DNA of 64,000 nt from positions 1,240,001 to 1,304,000 of the forward strand of contig NZ_CP127915.1 of NCBI RefSeq assembly GCF_032823475.1, written 5' to 3'. How positions within the stretch are numbered: position 1 is the stretch's first letter; each line of letters opens with the position of its first letter. Below the pieces are notes generated by a model, which was given only the letters and a program-made list of their open reading frames with translations, did no database searches and was not told the DNA's origin. Below, one piece after another: positions 20,916 to 29,196 of the stretch. The translations under genes were made by a program, and so were the position numbers. This DNA is from Acinetobacter sp. SAAs474 (GTDB lineage Bacteria > Pseudomonadota > Gammaproteobacteria > Pseudomonadales > Moraxellaceae).

Positions 20916-21415
20916 AGCGTATAAAATCCAACTATATGGGTTAAGGAAAGCACATACGTAAACAGCGTACTGCCTTTAATTAAACGAAGATTATGCCTCT
21001 TTGGTCGTTGTGCCACAAGAACTAGATCAAAAAACTCCAATAAAAGGAATAAAATCAATCAGTCATTGTTGATCAGCACTGATCTTTTTATATTTTTAAT
21101 CGACAATCACGCTGCGGTAGATGATTTGAATTGATAATACTGACCAATATAGAATCAATTGAATTAAATCATCAGACAATATTTACGTTAAATATAATTT
21201 TAAATAATAATGGCGATGGATTTGTCATATTGATCAATGATGCGCTATCTCTAAATACAATGCTTAGGTGATAGAAAATTGATTAAATACAAGATATATC
21301 AACATATTAAATATTAAGACATGGCATAAAAATACAATTTAGCGATATCAAAATGGATGATAGTCATATTTAGATCACAATCTGCCTAGCCATCAGAATG
21401 CCAGCATAATAGGAC
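20916..21415. other. Intergenic region between divergent aspS and znuD
   Basis: About 500 bases of AT-rich sequence hold the aspS leader on the minus strand and lead into the znuD promoter. I see several short TTGATC/GATCAA-type palindromes but no ORF with start and ribosome-binding site, no tRNA and no clear terminator. Confidence 0.5.
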
Positions 21416-21443
21416 TTGCAAACAAGATGAAATGTTATAATAT
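21416..21443 (+). promoter_or_regulatory. Predicted sigma-70 promoter of znuD
   Basis: TTGCAA at 21416-21421 and TAATAT at 21438-21443 with a 16-base spacer form a plausible promoter. The -10 box lies inside the Zur box, so bound Zur would block polymerase. Confidence 0.6.
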
Positions 21444-21451
21444 ATCATTTT
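21429..21451. promoter_or_regulatory. Zur box (zinc-uptake repressor operator) upstream of znuD
   Basis: The 21-base core 21430-21450 (AAATGTTATA/A/TATATCATTT) is a palindrome with only one mismatched base pair. It closely matches the gammaproteobacterial Zur consensus GAAATGTTATANTATAACATTTC (split here as GAAATGTTATA and TATAACATTTC). It ends 24 bases before the znuD start. Repression in high zinc is the expected outcome. Confidence 0.82.
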
Positions 21452-21475
21452 GATCAGTCATCTTGAGCTACACCA

Positions 21476-23548
21476 ATGTATTTCAACAAGAACCTCATTA
21501 CCTTAACCATTTTATCATTGAGCTCTTCAGCATTATGGGCAGATACAGCACTGGACGATACGAAAAAACTCGCAACCATTCAGCTACAAGCTCATCCATT
21601 GATTCAAACGCCTGTAGATTTTGCAGCTTTAGATCATGTGATTGATCAATCTAAATTATCACAAGGTGCAAGTACAATTGGTGAGGCACTTGGTCACGAA
21701 CTCGGTATATCCTCTAATCAGTTTGGAGCTGGATCAAGTCGTCCTGTTATCCGTGGTCAAGATGGGCCACGTGTGAAAGTCTTACAACATGCTTCTGAGC
21801 CTGCAGATGTTTCTGCACTATCGCCCGATCATGCCATTACCGTTGATCCTATCTTGGCACAGCAAATTGAAATTATTCGCGGACCTTCTACGTTACTATA
21901 TGGTGCAGGGACTGTAGGTGGACTGGTGAATGTCACGGATCAGAAGATTCCAACACAAATGCCAGCACAAGGTTATGAAGGAAAAGTTGCTTTACGTTAT
22001 AACAGTGGCAGTGATGAAAAATTGGCAGCAGGTGGTGTTACTGTAGGTTTAGGCCAACAGTTTGCTTTACGTCTTGAAGGTTTAAAGCGTCATGCCAATG
22101 ACTATATTACGCCGAATTATCAGCAACAACATGATGGTCATGTTGATGTTGAACGTCGTGTACCTGACACCTTTGCTAAAGGTGAAACATTCAGTATTGG
22201 TAGTGCATGGATTGGTGAACGTGGCTTTATTGGTGCAGCTTATACCCATCGTCAAGACCAGTATGGCTTACCTGGACATAGTCATGAATATGAATCATGT
22301 CATCCTCACGCCAATACCCTATATTGTGGCGATCATGGACATGGCCATGAACATGGTCATGATGATGAAGAGACGGATAGCCATGAACATGATGCAGGTC
22401 CATGGGTCAATTTAAAATCTAAACGTTATGATGTACGTGCGGAGCTGACTGATCCATTACAGGGTTGGAGTAAGCTGCGTGTACATAGTAGTTATACAGA
22501 TTACCAACATGATGAAATTGATCAAAATATCATTGGAACTACTTTTAAAAGTAAAGCATATGATGGGCGAGTTGAATTGGTACATCAACCCGTTGCAGGC
22601 TGGGAAGGCGTCATTGGTACTCAGTATAATCAACAAAAATTGGATATTACAGGGACTGAGCGTTTACTTAATCCCACACAGACCAGAAAATGGAGTGTGT
22701 TTGCTTTAGAGCATAAGCGACTCAATGATTTTTATTTTGAGCTAGGTGCACGTGCAGATCAACAACAGATTAAGATTGATTCTAATCAGAAAGATAATAA
22801 TGATCATGCACTTTCAGCATCAGCAGCAGTGAGTTGGCAATTGATGCCAGACTATACCTTGTCATTGACAGGGTCACATCAACAACGCTTACCTTTGGCA
22901 CAGGAGTTGTATGCCAATGGTATACATTTAGCCACCAATACCTATGAACGAGGTAATGAAAATCTTGATGTTGAAAAATCAAATAATTTAGAAATTGGTT
23001 GGCATTATGCTGGAGAACAGTTGGATTATCATCTTAATGTGTATCACAATTGGTATCAAAACTATATTTATGCCGCAACAACGGCACAGCAAGGTAATTT
23101 TCGTTTAGTTGATTATACGCAAGATAAAGCTCAATTTTATGGTGCAGAAGCACAAGCTTCGTATCAACTCACTGATGCTTATAAGCTGAGTGTTTTTGGT
23201 GATATGGTACGTGGCAAGATCGATGGACAAAATGCACCACGGGTACCTGCAGGACGTTTAGGGACCAAGGTTAATGTTGACTTTTTTGATGGCTGGAAGG
23301 CAATGGCCGAATACTATCATGCCTTTAAGCAAGATCGAATCAGTGCTTTTGAACAAGATACTCCTAGCTACGAGATGGTTAATTTAGGTTTGAGTTATCA
23401 GGCTAAATATGGTGTAAATCAAGATTATCGTGTCTATTTCAATGCGAATAATCTATTGGATCAAGAGGTTTATCAACATGCATCTTTCTTGGCCAATATT
23501 CCACAAGTTGGACGAAATTTTACGATAGGTGTTGAATTTGGTTTTTAA
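21476..23548 (+). CDS. znuD: TonB-dependent zinc receptor ZnuD
   Basis: A 690-residue outer-membrane receptor. It has a signal peptide (cleavage likely after Ala22, LWA/DTA) and a plug domain with RPVIRGQDGPRV and IEIIRGPSTLLYGAG, followed by a beta barrel ending in an aromatic residue (GVEFGF). Residues 268-306 form a loop with many His, Asp and Glu plus Cys275 and Cys284 (GHGHEHGHDDEE), as in the zinc-binding loop of ZnuD. The Zur box over the promoter supports zinc as the substrate. TonB-ExbBD energises transport; a TonB-like gene is at 51855. A hairpin at 23613 ends the gene. Confidence 0.93.
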   Translation: MYFNKNLITLTILSLSSSALWADTALDDTKKLATIQLQAHPLIQTPVDFAALDHVIDQSKLSQGASTIGEALGHELGISSNQFGAGSSRPVIRGQDGPRVKVLQHASEPADVSALSPDHAITVDPILAQQIEIIRGPSTLLYGAGTVGGLVNVTDQKIPTQMPAQGYEGKVALRYNSGSDEKLAAGGVTVGLGQQFALRLEGLKRHANDYITPNYQQQHDGHVDVERRVPDTFAKGETFSIGSAWIGERGFIGAAYTHRQDQYGLPGHSHEYESCHPHANTLYCGDHGHGHEHGHDDEETDSHEHDAGPWVNLKSKRYDVRAELTDPLQGWSKLRVHSSYTDYQHDEIDQNIIGTTFKSKAYDGRVELVHQPVAGWEGVIGTQYNQQKLDITGTERLLNPTQTRKWSVFALEHKRLNDFYFELGARADQQQIKIDSNQKDNNDHALSASAAVSWQLMPDYTLSLTGSHQQRLPLAQELYANGIHLATNTYERGNENLDVEKSNNLEIGWHYAGEQLDYHLNVYHNWYQNYIYAATTAQQGNFRLVDYTQDKAQFYGAEAQASYQLTDAYKLSVFGDMVRGKIDGQNAPRVPAGRLGTKVNVDFFDGWKAMAEYYHAFKQDRISAFEQDTPSYEMVNLGLSYQAKYGVNQDYRVYFNANNLLDQEVYQHASFLANIPQVGRNFTIGVEFGF

Positions 23549-23612
23549 AATTCATTCATTTATTGGATATTTTATTGAATCAGACATAAAAGCACTTGAA
23601 AACTGATGGAAG

Positions 23613-23647
23613 AAAACCTAGCCTGAGTATATTGGGTTAGGTTTTTT
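23613..23647 (+). terminator. Terminator of znuD, overlapping the leader of the next gene
   Basis: AAAACCTAGCC and GGGTTAGGTTTT form a stem (with one G-T pair) followed by T residues. It ends only a few bases before the ATG at 23651, so its 3' arm also carries the AGG that would serve as ribosome-binding site. Confidence 0.7.
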
Positions 23648-23650
23648 CTT

Positions 23651-25114
23651 ATGCGTATTTTTCAAAAAATTCACCACAAACTAAATTGGTCTACTCGTCA
23701 ATATATCATGCTGGTTGTTGCAGCGATTTTGCTGACTTATTTGGCCTCTGCGATTTATCATACCTATAAACCATTACCACAAGGTTTGGACTATACAGGT
23801 AAATTACGTCATGCACAGGTACAGTTTTTGGCCGATCAAAGTTATGTTGATCAGCAGGGAAAATCTCAAGTCGATCAGCAAATTTTTAAACAAATGTTGC
23901 AACTGATTGATCAAGCCCAATCCATGATTGTGTTAGATATGTTTTTATTTAATCAAAATGTGGGTACTTCACAGCAGCAACAAAGCAAACTAACAGCAAC
24001 ATTAACTCAAGCTTTGATACAAAAAAAGCGTGATTATCCTCATATTGAAATTAAATTGATTACCGATCCAATTAATTCAGTTTATGGCGGTATTGCTCCT
24101 GAGCATTATCGTCAATTACGGCAAAATGGTATTGATGTCATCGAAACAAATTTAGTGCCATTAAGAGCATCTAATCCGACATGGTCTGCACTTTGGTATA
24201 TGTGTTGTCAAGGCGTAGGAAATAATTCTGATAAAGGTTGGTTGGCAAATCCTGTCGGTGAAGGAAAAGTCACGCTAAGAAGCTATTTTAACTTACTGAA
24301 TTTTAAAGCAAATCATAGAAAAACCATGGTGGTCAATACGGTTGACGGTTGGAAAACATTGGTTTCGTCAATGAATCCTCATGATGGGAGTTCTCGACAC
24401 TCTAATGTGGCATTGTTGGTCGATGGTTATACTGCTGTTGATGTCTTGCAAACTGAGCGGACTGTCGCACAAATGTCACAAGGTGATATTTCCAGCTTGA
24501 TTATCGGTGAATTTGCCACAGATCAAACGTTACCACAAGTTCAGGTCTTAACAGAACAAGCCATTTTAAAACAAGTTTTGTCGTTAATCAGCTCAGCGAA
24601 AGCTGAAGACCATATTGATTTAACGATGTTTTATTTATCAGAGCGTCAAATTATTCAAGCTTTAATCGCGGCAAAAGCACGTGGCGTGAAATTACGTATC
24701 TTATTAGATCCGAATAAAGATGCATTTGGACGAGAGAAAAATGGCATACCCAATCGTCAGGTTGCCATGGAATTACATCAAGCGGGAGTTGATGTCCGTT
24801 GGTGTAATACACAGGGTGAACAGTGTCATGGCAAAATGATTTTAAAATGGAATAAGCAAGATGCGGAACTGATTTTAGGATCGGCCAATTTTACTGCACG
24901 TAATTTAAAAAATTATAATTTAGAAACTGATTTACGTGTTATTGGTACAGTAAAGGCACCTGTATTTGTTGATGCACAGCGTTATTTTAATACGGCATGG
25001 CTTAATTTAAATGGACGTAATATCAGTGTTGATTATGCAAAATATGCAGATGAGTCGCAATTTAAATACTGGGTTTATCGATTTATGGAGTGGAGTGGTT
25101 GGTCGACTTTTTAA
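23651..25114 (+). CDS. Phospholipase D-like membrane-anchored protein
   Basis: A 487-residue protein with one N-terminal transmembrane segment (about 17-38) and two PLD-type half sites. The first is NHRKTMVVN followed by SSMNP; the second is CHGKMILKW followed by LGSANFT. His, Lys and the GSxN part are kept, but the Asp of HxKx4D is Asn in the first site and Trp in the second. It could hydrolyse or transfer phosphatidyl groups at the periplasmic face. Acinetobacter has several such PLD paralogs. It converges on the hypothetical gene at 25257. Confidence 0.85.
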   Translation: MRIFQKIHHKLNWSTRQYIMLVVAAILLTYLASAIYHTYKPLPQGLDYTGKLRHAQVQFLADQSYVDQQGKSQVDQQIFKQMLQLIDQAQSMIVLDMFLFNQNVGTSQQQQSKLTATLTQALIQKKRDYPHIEIKLITDPINSVYGGIAPEHYRQLRQNGIDVIETNLVPLRASNPTWSALWYMCCQGVGNNSDKGWLANPVGEGKVTLRSYFNLLNFKANHRKTMVVNTVDGWKTLVSSMNPHDGSSRHSNVALLVDGYTAVDVLQTERTVAQMSQGDISSLIIGEFATDQTLPQVQVLTEQAILKQVLSLISSAKAEDHIDLTMFYLSERQIIQALIAAKARGVKLRILLDPNKDAFGREKNGIPNRQVAMELHQAGVDVRWCNTQGEQCHGKMILKWNKQDAELILGSANFTARNLKNYNLETDLRVIGTVKAPVFVDAQRYFNTAWLNLNGRNISVDYAKYADESQFKYWVYRFMEWSGWSTF

Positions 25115-25197
25115 TGACCATAACAGTGCTATGTATTAAGTCATTTGACCATATCCATAGGAATGAGTTTAAACCCTGATATTGTTACTCGATTTGA

Positions 25198-25227
25198 TAG
25201 GATTACAGACAATCTGCTGTAATCCTA
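25198..25227. terminator. Perfect hairpin between convergent genes
   Basis: TAGGATTACAG (25198-25208) and CTGTAATCCTA (25217-25227) form an 11-bp perfect stem with an 8-base loop. It lies between the stops of the PLD gene and the gene at 25257. No T run follows on either strand, so terminator function is only likely. Confidence 0.55.
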
Positions 25228-25256
25228 CTAAGGATGCTGAAATATGTATATATACC

Positions 25257-25733
25257 TTAAGCATGTGGTGGAACTAATGCATCCAGCTCTTCATCTTTCA
25301 TATTGGCCAATTCTGTGATGTCTGTTTTGACTTTCCATTGGGCTTCATCTTCTACAGGTTGAGGAAGACGAGCCTCTAGCCAGTCACAAATTACATCGGG
25401 TGGAAAGTCTTTATGATTACATTGAATGACCCAAGATAGAAACTGTTTTGCCTCACCATTCATATATGGAGGAGGAGATACTGGTAAAAATTGCGTTGGT
25501 AAGCGTTCATTTTTAGAAATATAATTTAAAACATGACCAAGTTCTTGAACTGTTTGCCATGCTAAAGGATGATCAATATTGATTCTGAATTTAAACCACC
25601 AAGCAGCTTGCCCATCTGTTCCATAAGCGTCGAGATGATCTGCTTGAATACTTGGAATTTTGCCAAAAAATTGCTGTAAGCGCTCAAAGCTAAGGTCTGA
25701 CACAGTAAAAATCCAACCATAAATAAAGTCCAA
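25257..25733 (-). CDS. Conserved hypothetical protein, 158 residues
   Basis: No family is recognised. The protein is soluble, without signal peptide or membrane segment. It has an aromatic N-terminal half (MDFIYGWIFTVSDLSFERL), a WWFKFRINIDHPLAW stretch, a proline-rich middle (PVSPPPY) and an acidic C-terminus. The gene is a full open frame with codon use like its neighbours, and stands alone between convergent PLD and upstream psiE. It starts at the ATG at 25733 near the edge of a 289-base intergenic region. Confidence 0.7.
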   Translation of the reverse strand: MDFIYGWIFTVSDLSFERLQQFFGKIPSIQADHLDAYGTDGQAAWWFKFRINIDHPLAWQTVQELGHVLNYISKNERLPTQFLPVSPPPYMNGEAKQFLSWVIQCNHKDFPPDVICDWLEARLPQPVEDEAQWKVKTDITELANMKDEELDALVPPHA

Positions 25734-25991
25734 TGATTATATCCTATTTTATATTCAAGATGACCTGCTTTATCGGGATCAAAAAAACCACCATTAATTG
25801 ATCATATTGTATTCTTTCTGACAGACTATTGACGCGCTATAAGGGGGCGGGTATATGGTAATAAGTCACCTAAAACAAACGATTTCTTTATGCGCAAGGC
25901 TGGTTTTTATCAGCGATAAAATTATCGTAAAGCGTGCATTAAGGGCGAAGTTTTACCTTTAGATGGGGGATGATGTGATGTGTGATAGTCA

Positions 25992-26013
25992 TCACCGTCC
26001 CTGAGAACGGTGA
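25992..26013 (-). terminator. Possible terminator hairpin of psiE
   Basis: TCACCGT and ACGGTGA pair with an 8-base loop just after the psiE stop. No T run follows on the minus strand, so this is a weak call. Confidence 0.4.
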
Positions 26014-26022
26014 GAGATAATA

Positions 26023-26520
26023 CTAAGCCAATTCATCATCTTGTGGACGTGGTGTTTTGCCCTCAGCTAATGGTTTTTCAGTATGTTTATTTCGAATGAC
26101 AGATGGATAAGTCCATGAAGAAAAACGGACCACCAAAATTGCAAATGCTAAAATTAAAATGGATCCTGTCGTAATAACAAGGCCCATATCGGCTTTATGA
26201 TCATGTTGAATATCTGCAATCAGCAGGCGTGTGAGTGCAGTAATTGCAATATAGATTAAGAATCTGACTGGCATATGATTGGTCTTAAAATAAATGCCAA
26301 CCATTGCACCGAGTTCAAGATAAATAAAAAGCAGTAAGATGTCATCAATACTGGCAAATTTCTTAACCGTAAATATCTCAATTACGGTATGGCCAGCAGA
26401 CCAAACAACCATACAGCCAATAATAAATAGCGTAATGTAATGAAAGCTTTCAACTGCAATATTTCCAAAGCGATCAAGGATTCTTTCAATGGTATTGTTT
26501 TTCATTTTAGGCTGTGTCAT
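26023..26520 (-). CDS. psiE: PsiE family phosphate-starvation-inducible membrane protein
   Basis: The 165-residue product has four hydrophobic segments and the PsiE family layout: ILDRFGNIAVESFHYITLFIIG at the first helix, LLLFIYLELGAMVGIYFKTNHMPVRF in the middle (quoted in two parts in the family profile), and ITALTRLLIADIQ. Its biochemical role is unknown even in E. coli. I use the ATG at 26520, which has AGGA five bases upstream; an ATG at 26526 has that site too close. A phosphate-box was looked for upstream and not seen. Confidence 0.82.
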   Translation of the reverse strand: MTQPKMKNNTIERILDRFGNIAVESFHYITLFIIGCMVVWSAGHTVIEIFTVKKFASIDDILLLFIYLELGAMVGIYFKTNHMPVRFLIYIAITALTRLLIADIQHDHKADMGLVITTGSILILAFAILVVRFSSWTYPSVIRNKHTEKPLAEGKTPRPQDDELA

Positions 26521-26850
26521 AGGCATCCTTTGTTCTCAATAAGCTGGTGTTATGTAGAATTTGCACAGAATTTGTTTCTCATCTGTTTATGCTGCAGACT
26601 TTATGTATTTTTAAGCCTGTTTTGTCGACATTTTATGCAATATTCATCACATCTTATTACCTTTATAGACTAATCTTGAGTTGGATGAGTGGCAGATCAT
26701 GATTAGGCTGGGAATAGATACTATTGAATCTTAAGCAAATTCCATGCACATAACATCACGTAAGGTGGGATTTATAAAATTTTTTGGTTACTTTTTGTTT
26801 TTATGTTAGTTTAATTGCGTGGATCACAATTTAAAAATAGGAAATAAAAA
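26521..26850. other. Intergenic region upstream of psiE and the small gene at 26851
   Basis: About 330 bases between divergent genes. AT-rich, with a good AGGAAATA ribosome-binding site just before 26851. No further gene or RNA is seen. Confidence 0.5.
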
Positions 26851-27078
26851 ATGTTGGATACCATTGAGAATAAAATCTATCAATTAAAAATAGGTCAAAA
26901 GTTAATTTTGGGCAGTGGTATTGAGCCTGATACTATGCAAAATATCATGACATTATGTGATGCACTTGAGGCAGTTGGTGTGATTCGAATTATCAATGTT
27001 CAGCAGCAAGCGCAGGCTGGAAAGAACGTTATACACTCACTTATGTTACAAAAGATTGCAGATTCACTGTCACTATAG
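26851..27078 (+). CDS. Small hypothetical protein, 75 residues
   Basis: A short soluble protein with a predicted alpha/beta make-up: MLDTIENKIYQLKIGQKLIL, then a helix around QNIMTLCDALEAVGVIRI and a C-terminal helix. It has an AGGA ribosome-binding site and is followed 47 bases later by a strong terminator, so it looks like a real monocistronic gene. No homolog family is recognised. The form (KIGQKLILGSGIEP ... ALEAVGVIRI) recalls small winged or nucleotide-binding folds, but this is only an impression. Confidence 0.6.
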   Translation: MLDTIENKIYQLKIGQKLILGSGIEPDTMQNIMTLCDALEAVGVIRIINVQQQAQAGKNVIHSLMLQKIADSLSL

Positions 27079-27124
27079 TCAACATGATGTAGCAGCTATA
27101 GATTGACTTTAGCCCATACTTTTA

Positions 27125-27155
27125 AAAAACGCCTGAATAAAATCAGGCGTTTTGT
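27125..27155. terminator. Bidirectional terminator between the small gene and an acyl-CoA dehydrogenase
   Basis: AAAACGCCTGA and TCAGGCGTTTT form an 11-bp stem with a 6-base loop; T or A runs flank both sides. Confidence 0.85.
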
Positions 27156-27243
27156 TAAGTATTGATGCGGTTGCATGCACATTAATCATGTATTTATCTC
27201 AAAATAAATACAGTGCAATTATCAAGGATCACTTTTATTGTGA

Positions 27244-29025
27244 TTAGCTTTGACTGATAAAATAGTCTTCAGAAAAACTCATCGTCACTTCTGGTCCAGC
27301 CTTGATTTTACTAATGCGAACCGATAATTCAGGTAAAATACGTTGTACAAAATAAATTGCAAGGGTAATTTTATTTTGATAAAAATCACCTTCATGTGCT
27401 TTTGCTGCATTTGCAATACGTGCAAACATATATGAAAAACTCAACAGACCTACTGCATGTAAATAATCCACTGCTGCTAGGTTTGCAAAATCGGCATTCT
27501 CAGCAGCTGCATCTAAAATATATTGAGTAACTGATTCGATTTCCGTTGCTGCGTCTAAGGTTGCATCTTTAATAAAGTTTAAATCAGCATCTAAGTTATT
27601 GGTGAAATCACGTATTTCATGAATATACTCATTGATAAATTCGCCCTGACATTTAATGGTTTTACGACCAATTAAATCCTGTGACTGCACACCATTAGTC
27701 CCTTCATAAATTTGAGCAATACGTAGATCACGGACACATTGTTCCATACCCCATTCACGAATATAACCATGACCGCCAAAACACATTTGTGCATCTAGTG
27801 TTGCTTGTAATGCCGTATCTGTTAAATAAGCTTTTGCAATCGGTGTTAATAATGCAACACGATTATTGGCATATTTTATGGCTTCTGAATCGGTTGAAAA
27901 TTTTGTGATATCCAGTTGTTGACCCACATAGACTGCAAAAGCACGCGATGCTTCATTATTAGCACGCACATTTAATAACATACGACGTACATCCGGATGT
28001 ACGATAATTGGGTCAGCAGGTTTCTCTGGATATTCAGCACCAGTCGGACTACGACCTTGTAAACGGTCAATCGCATATTGGGCAGCATTTTGATAGGCAA
28101 ATTCGGATGCACCTAAGCCTTGAATTCCCATAGAAAGACGCTCATAGTTCATCATCACAAACATTGCGGCAAGGCCTTCATTTTCTTTACCTACCAAATA
28201 ACCTGTTGCACCATCAAAATTCATGACACAGGTTGCTGAGGCTTTAATTCCCATTTTATGCTCAATTGAACCTGGCCCAACATGATTGCGTGCACCGAGA
28301 GAGCCATCTGGATTGACCAGAAATTTTGGTACGATAAATAATGAGATACCACGTGAGCCTGCTGGGGCATTTGGTGTTTTTGCTAAAACCAAATGAATGA
28401 TATTCTGGGTTAGATCATGATCGCCACCAGTAATGAAAATTTTGGTTCCTGTGATCTTATAACTACCATCTGTATTGGGTTCAGCTTTGGTTTTAATTAT
28501 TCCTAAATCAGTTCCTGCATGTGGCTCTGTGAGACACATGGTACCCGACCATTCTCCGCTATAAATTTTAGGCAAATACGTTTGTTTTTGTTCTTCAGAT
28601 GCATAGCTGTTTAAAGCCATTCCTGCACCCACTGAAAGGAGCGGATAGAGCATAAAAGCAGGATTGGTTGCGAAAAGCATTTCATCTGATAATACCGTAA
28701 GCATTTTAGGCATTTCCTGACCGCCCCATTCGGCATCAGCACCCAAACCGATCCAGCCAGCATCGCCATATTGTTGAAATGCTTCTTTAAAGCCTGCAGG
28801 TGTTGTCACATGACCATCTTGATATTTTGCCCCTTCTTCATCTCCTGAACGGTTTAACGGTAAAGTAACATTTTGTGCAAATTTAGCCATTTCTTCTAAA
28901 ATGGCTTCAGCAGTTGCTTGATCTAAATGTGCCAGCTTTGGATTGGCTTGCCAAAATTCAGCGGCATTGAAAACATCATTTAAGATAAATTTCATATCTG
29001 TTAAAGGGGCATGATAGATTGGCAT
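27244..29025 (-). CDS. Acyl-CoA dehydrogenase, long C-terminal type (copy 1)
   Basis: A 593-residue FAD enzyme that introduces the 2,3-double bond into an acyl-CoA. It has the ACAD N-terminal helices, the middle domain with MCLTEPHAGTDLG and KITGTKIFITGGDHDL, and the FAD/substrate part with CFGGHGYIREWGMEQ and RIAQIYEGTNGVQ. A C-terminal extension of about 130 residues marks the 590-600-residue subgroup that includes DmdC-type enzymes. It is a paralog of the gene upstream at 29197 on the same strand. Substrate chain length cannot be told. Confidence 0.93.
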   Translation of the reverse strand: MPIYHAPLTDMKFILNDVFNAAEFWQANPKLAHLDQATAEAILEEMAKFAQNVTLPLNRSGDEEGAKYQDGHVTTPAGFKEAFQQYGDAGWIGLGADAEWGGQEMPKMLTVLSDEMLFATNPAFMLYPLLSVGAGMALNSYASEEQKQTYLPKIYSGEWSGTMCLTEPHAGTDLGIIKTKAEPNTDGSYKITGTKIFITGGDHDLTQNIIHLVLAKTPNAPAGSRGISLFIVPKFLVNPDGSLGARNHVGPGSIEHKMGIKASATCVMNFDGATGYLVGKENEGLAAMFVMMNYERLSMGIQGLGASEFAYQNAAQYAIDRLQGRSPTGAEYPEKPADPIIVHPDVRRMLLNVRANNEASRAFAVYVGQQLDITKFSTDSEAIKYANNRVALLTPIAKAYLTDTALQATLDAQMCFGGHGYIREWGMEQCVRDLRIAQIYEGTNGVQSQDLIGRKTIKCQGEFINEYIHEIRDFTNNLDADLNFIKDATLDAATEIESVTQYILDAAAENADFANLAAVDYLHAVGLLSFSYMFARIANAAKAHEGDFYQNKITLAIYFVQRILPELSVRISKIKAGPEVTMSFSEDYFISQS

Positions 29026-29142
29026 AGTTTTTCATCTCTTTATTGTTTACTGCGTTTAATCTTGATCAGTCTAAAATAAAAAAATATATAGCATTAGACA
29101 TAAGACGACGCAAAATTAATTTTAGCTATGATTCTGATATGG

Positions 29143-29174
29143 AAAAGGACCGCCAACGTATTGGCTGTCCTTTT
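29143..29174 (-). terminator. Terminator between the two acyl-CoA dehydrogenase genes
   Basis: AAAAGGAC and GTCCTTTT enclose an inner CCAA/TTGG pairing. The hairpin lies 23 bases past the stop of the upstream copy, so the paralogs probably form separate or only partly linked transcripts. Confidence 0.7.
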
Positions 29175-29196
29175 ATGATTGGTTATAACAAGAAAT

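Noticed and set aside
21429..21451. Reading the znuD palindrome as a Fur box
   Set aside because: The GAAATGTTATA pattern fits Zur much better than the GATAATGAT-type Fur consensus, and the receptor carries a zinc-type His loop.
22092..22415. Plus-strand frame rich in Met, Asn and His inside znuD
   Set aside because: It is the shifted reading of the znuD His-rich loop region; the repeated Met come from CATGG/CATGA repeats.
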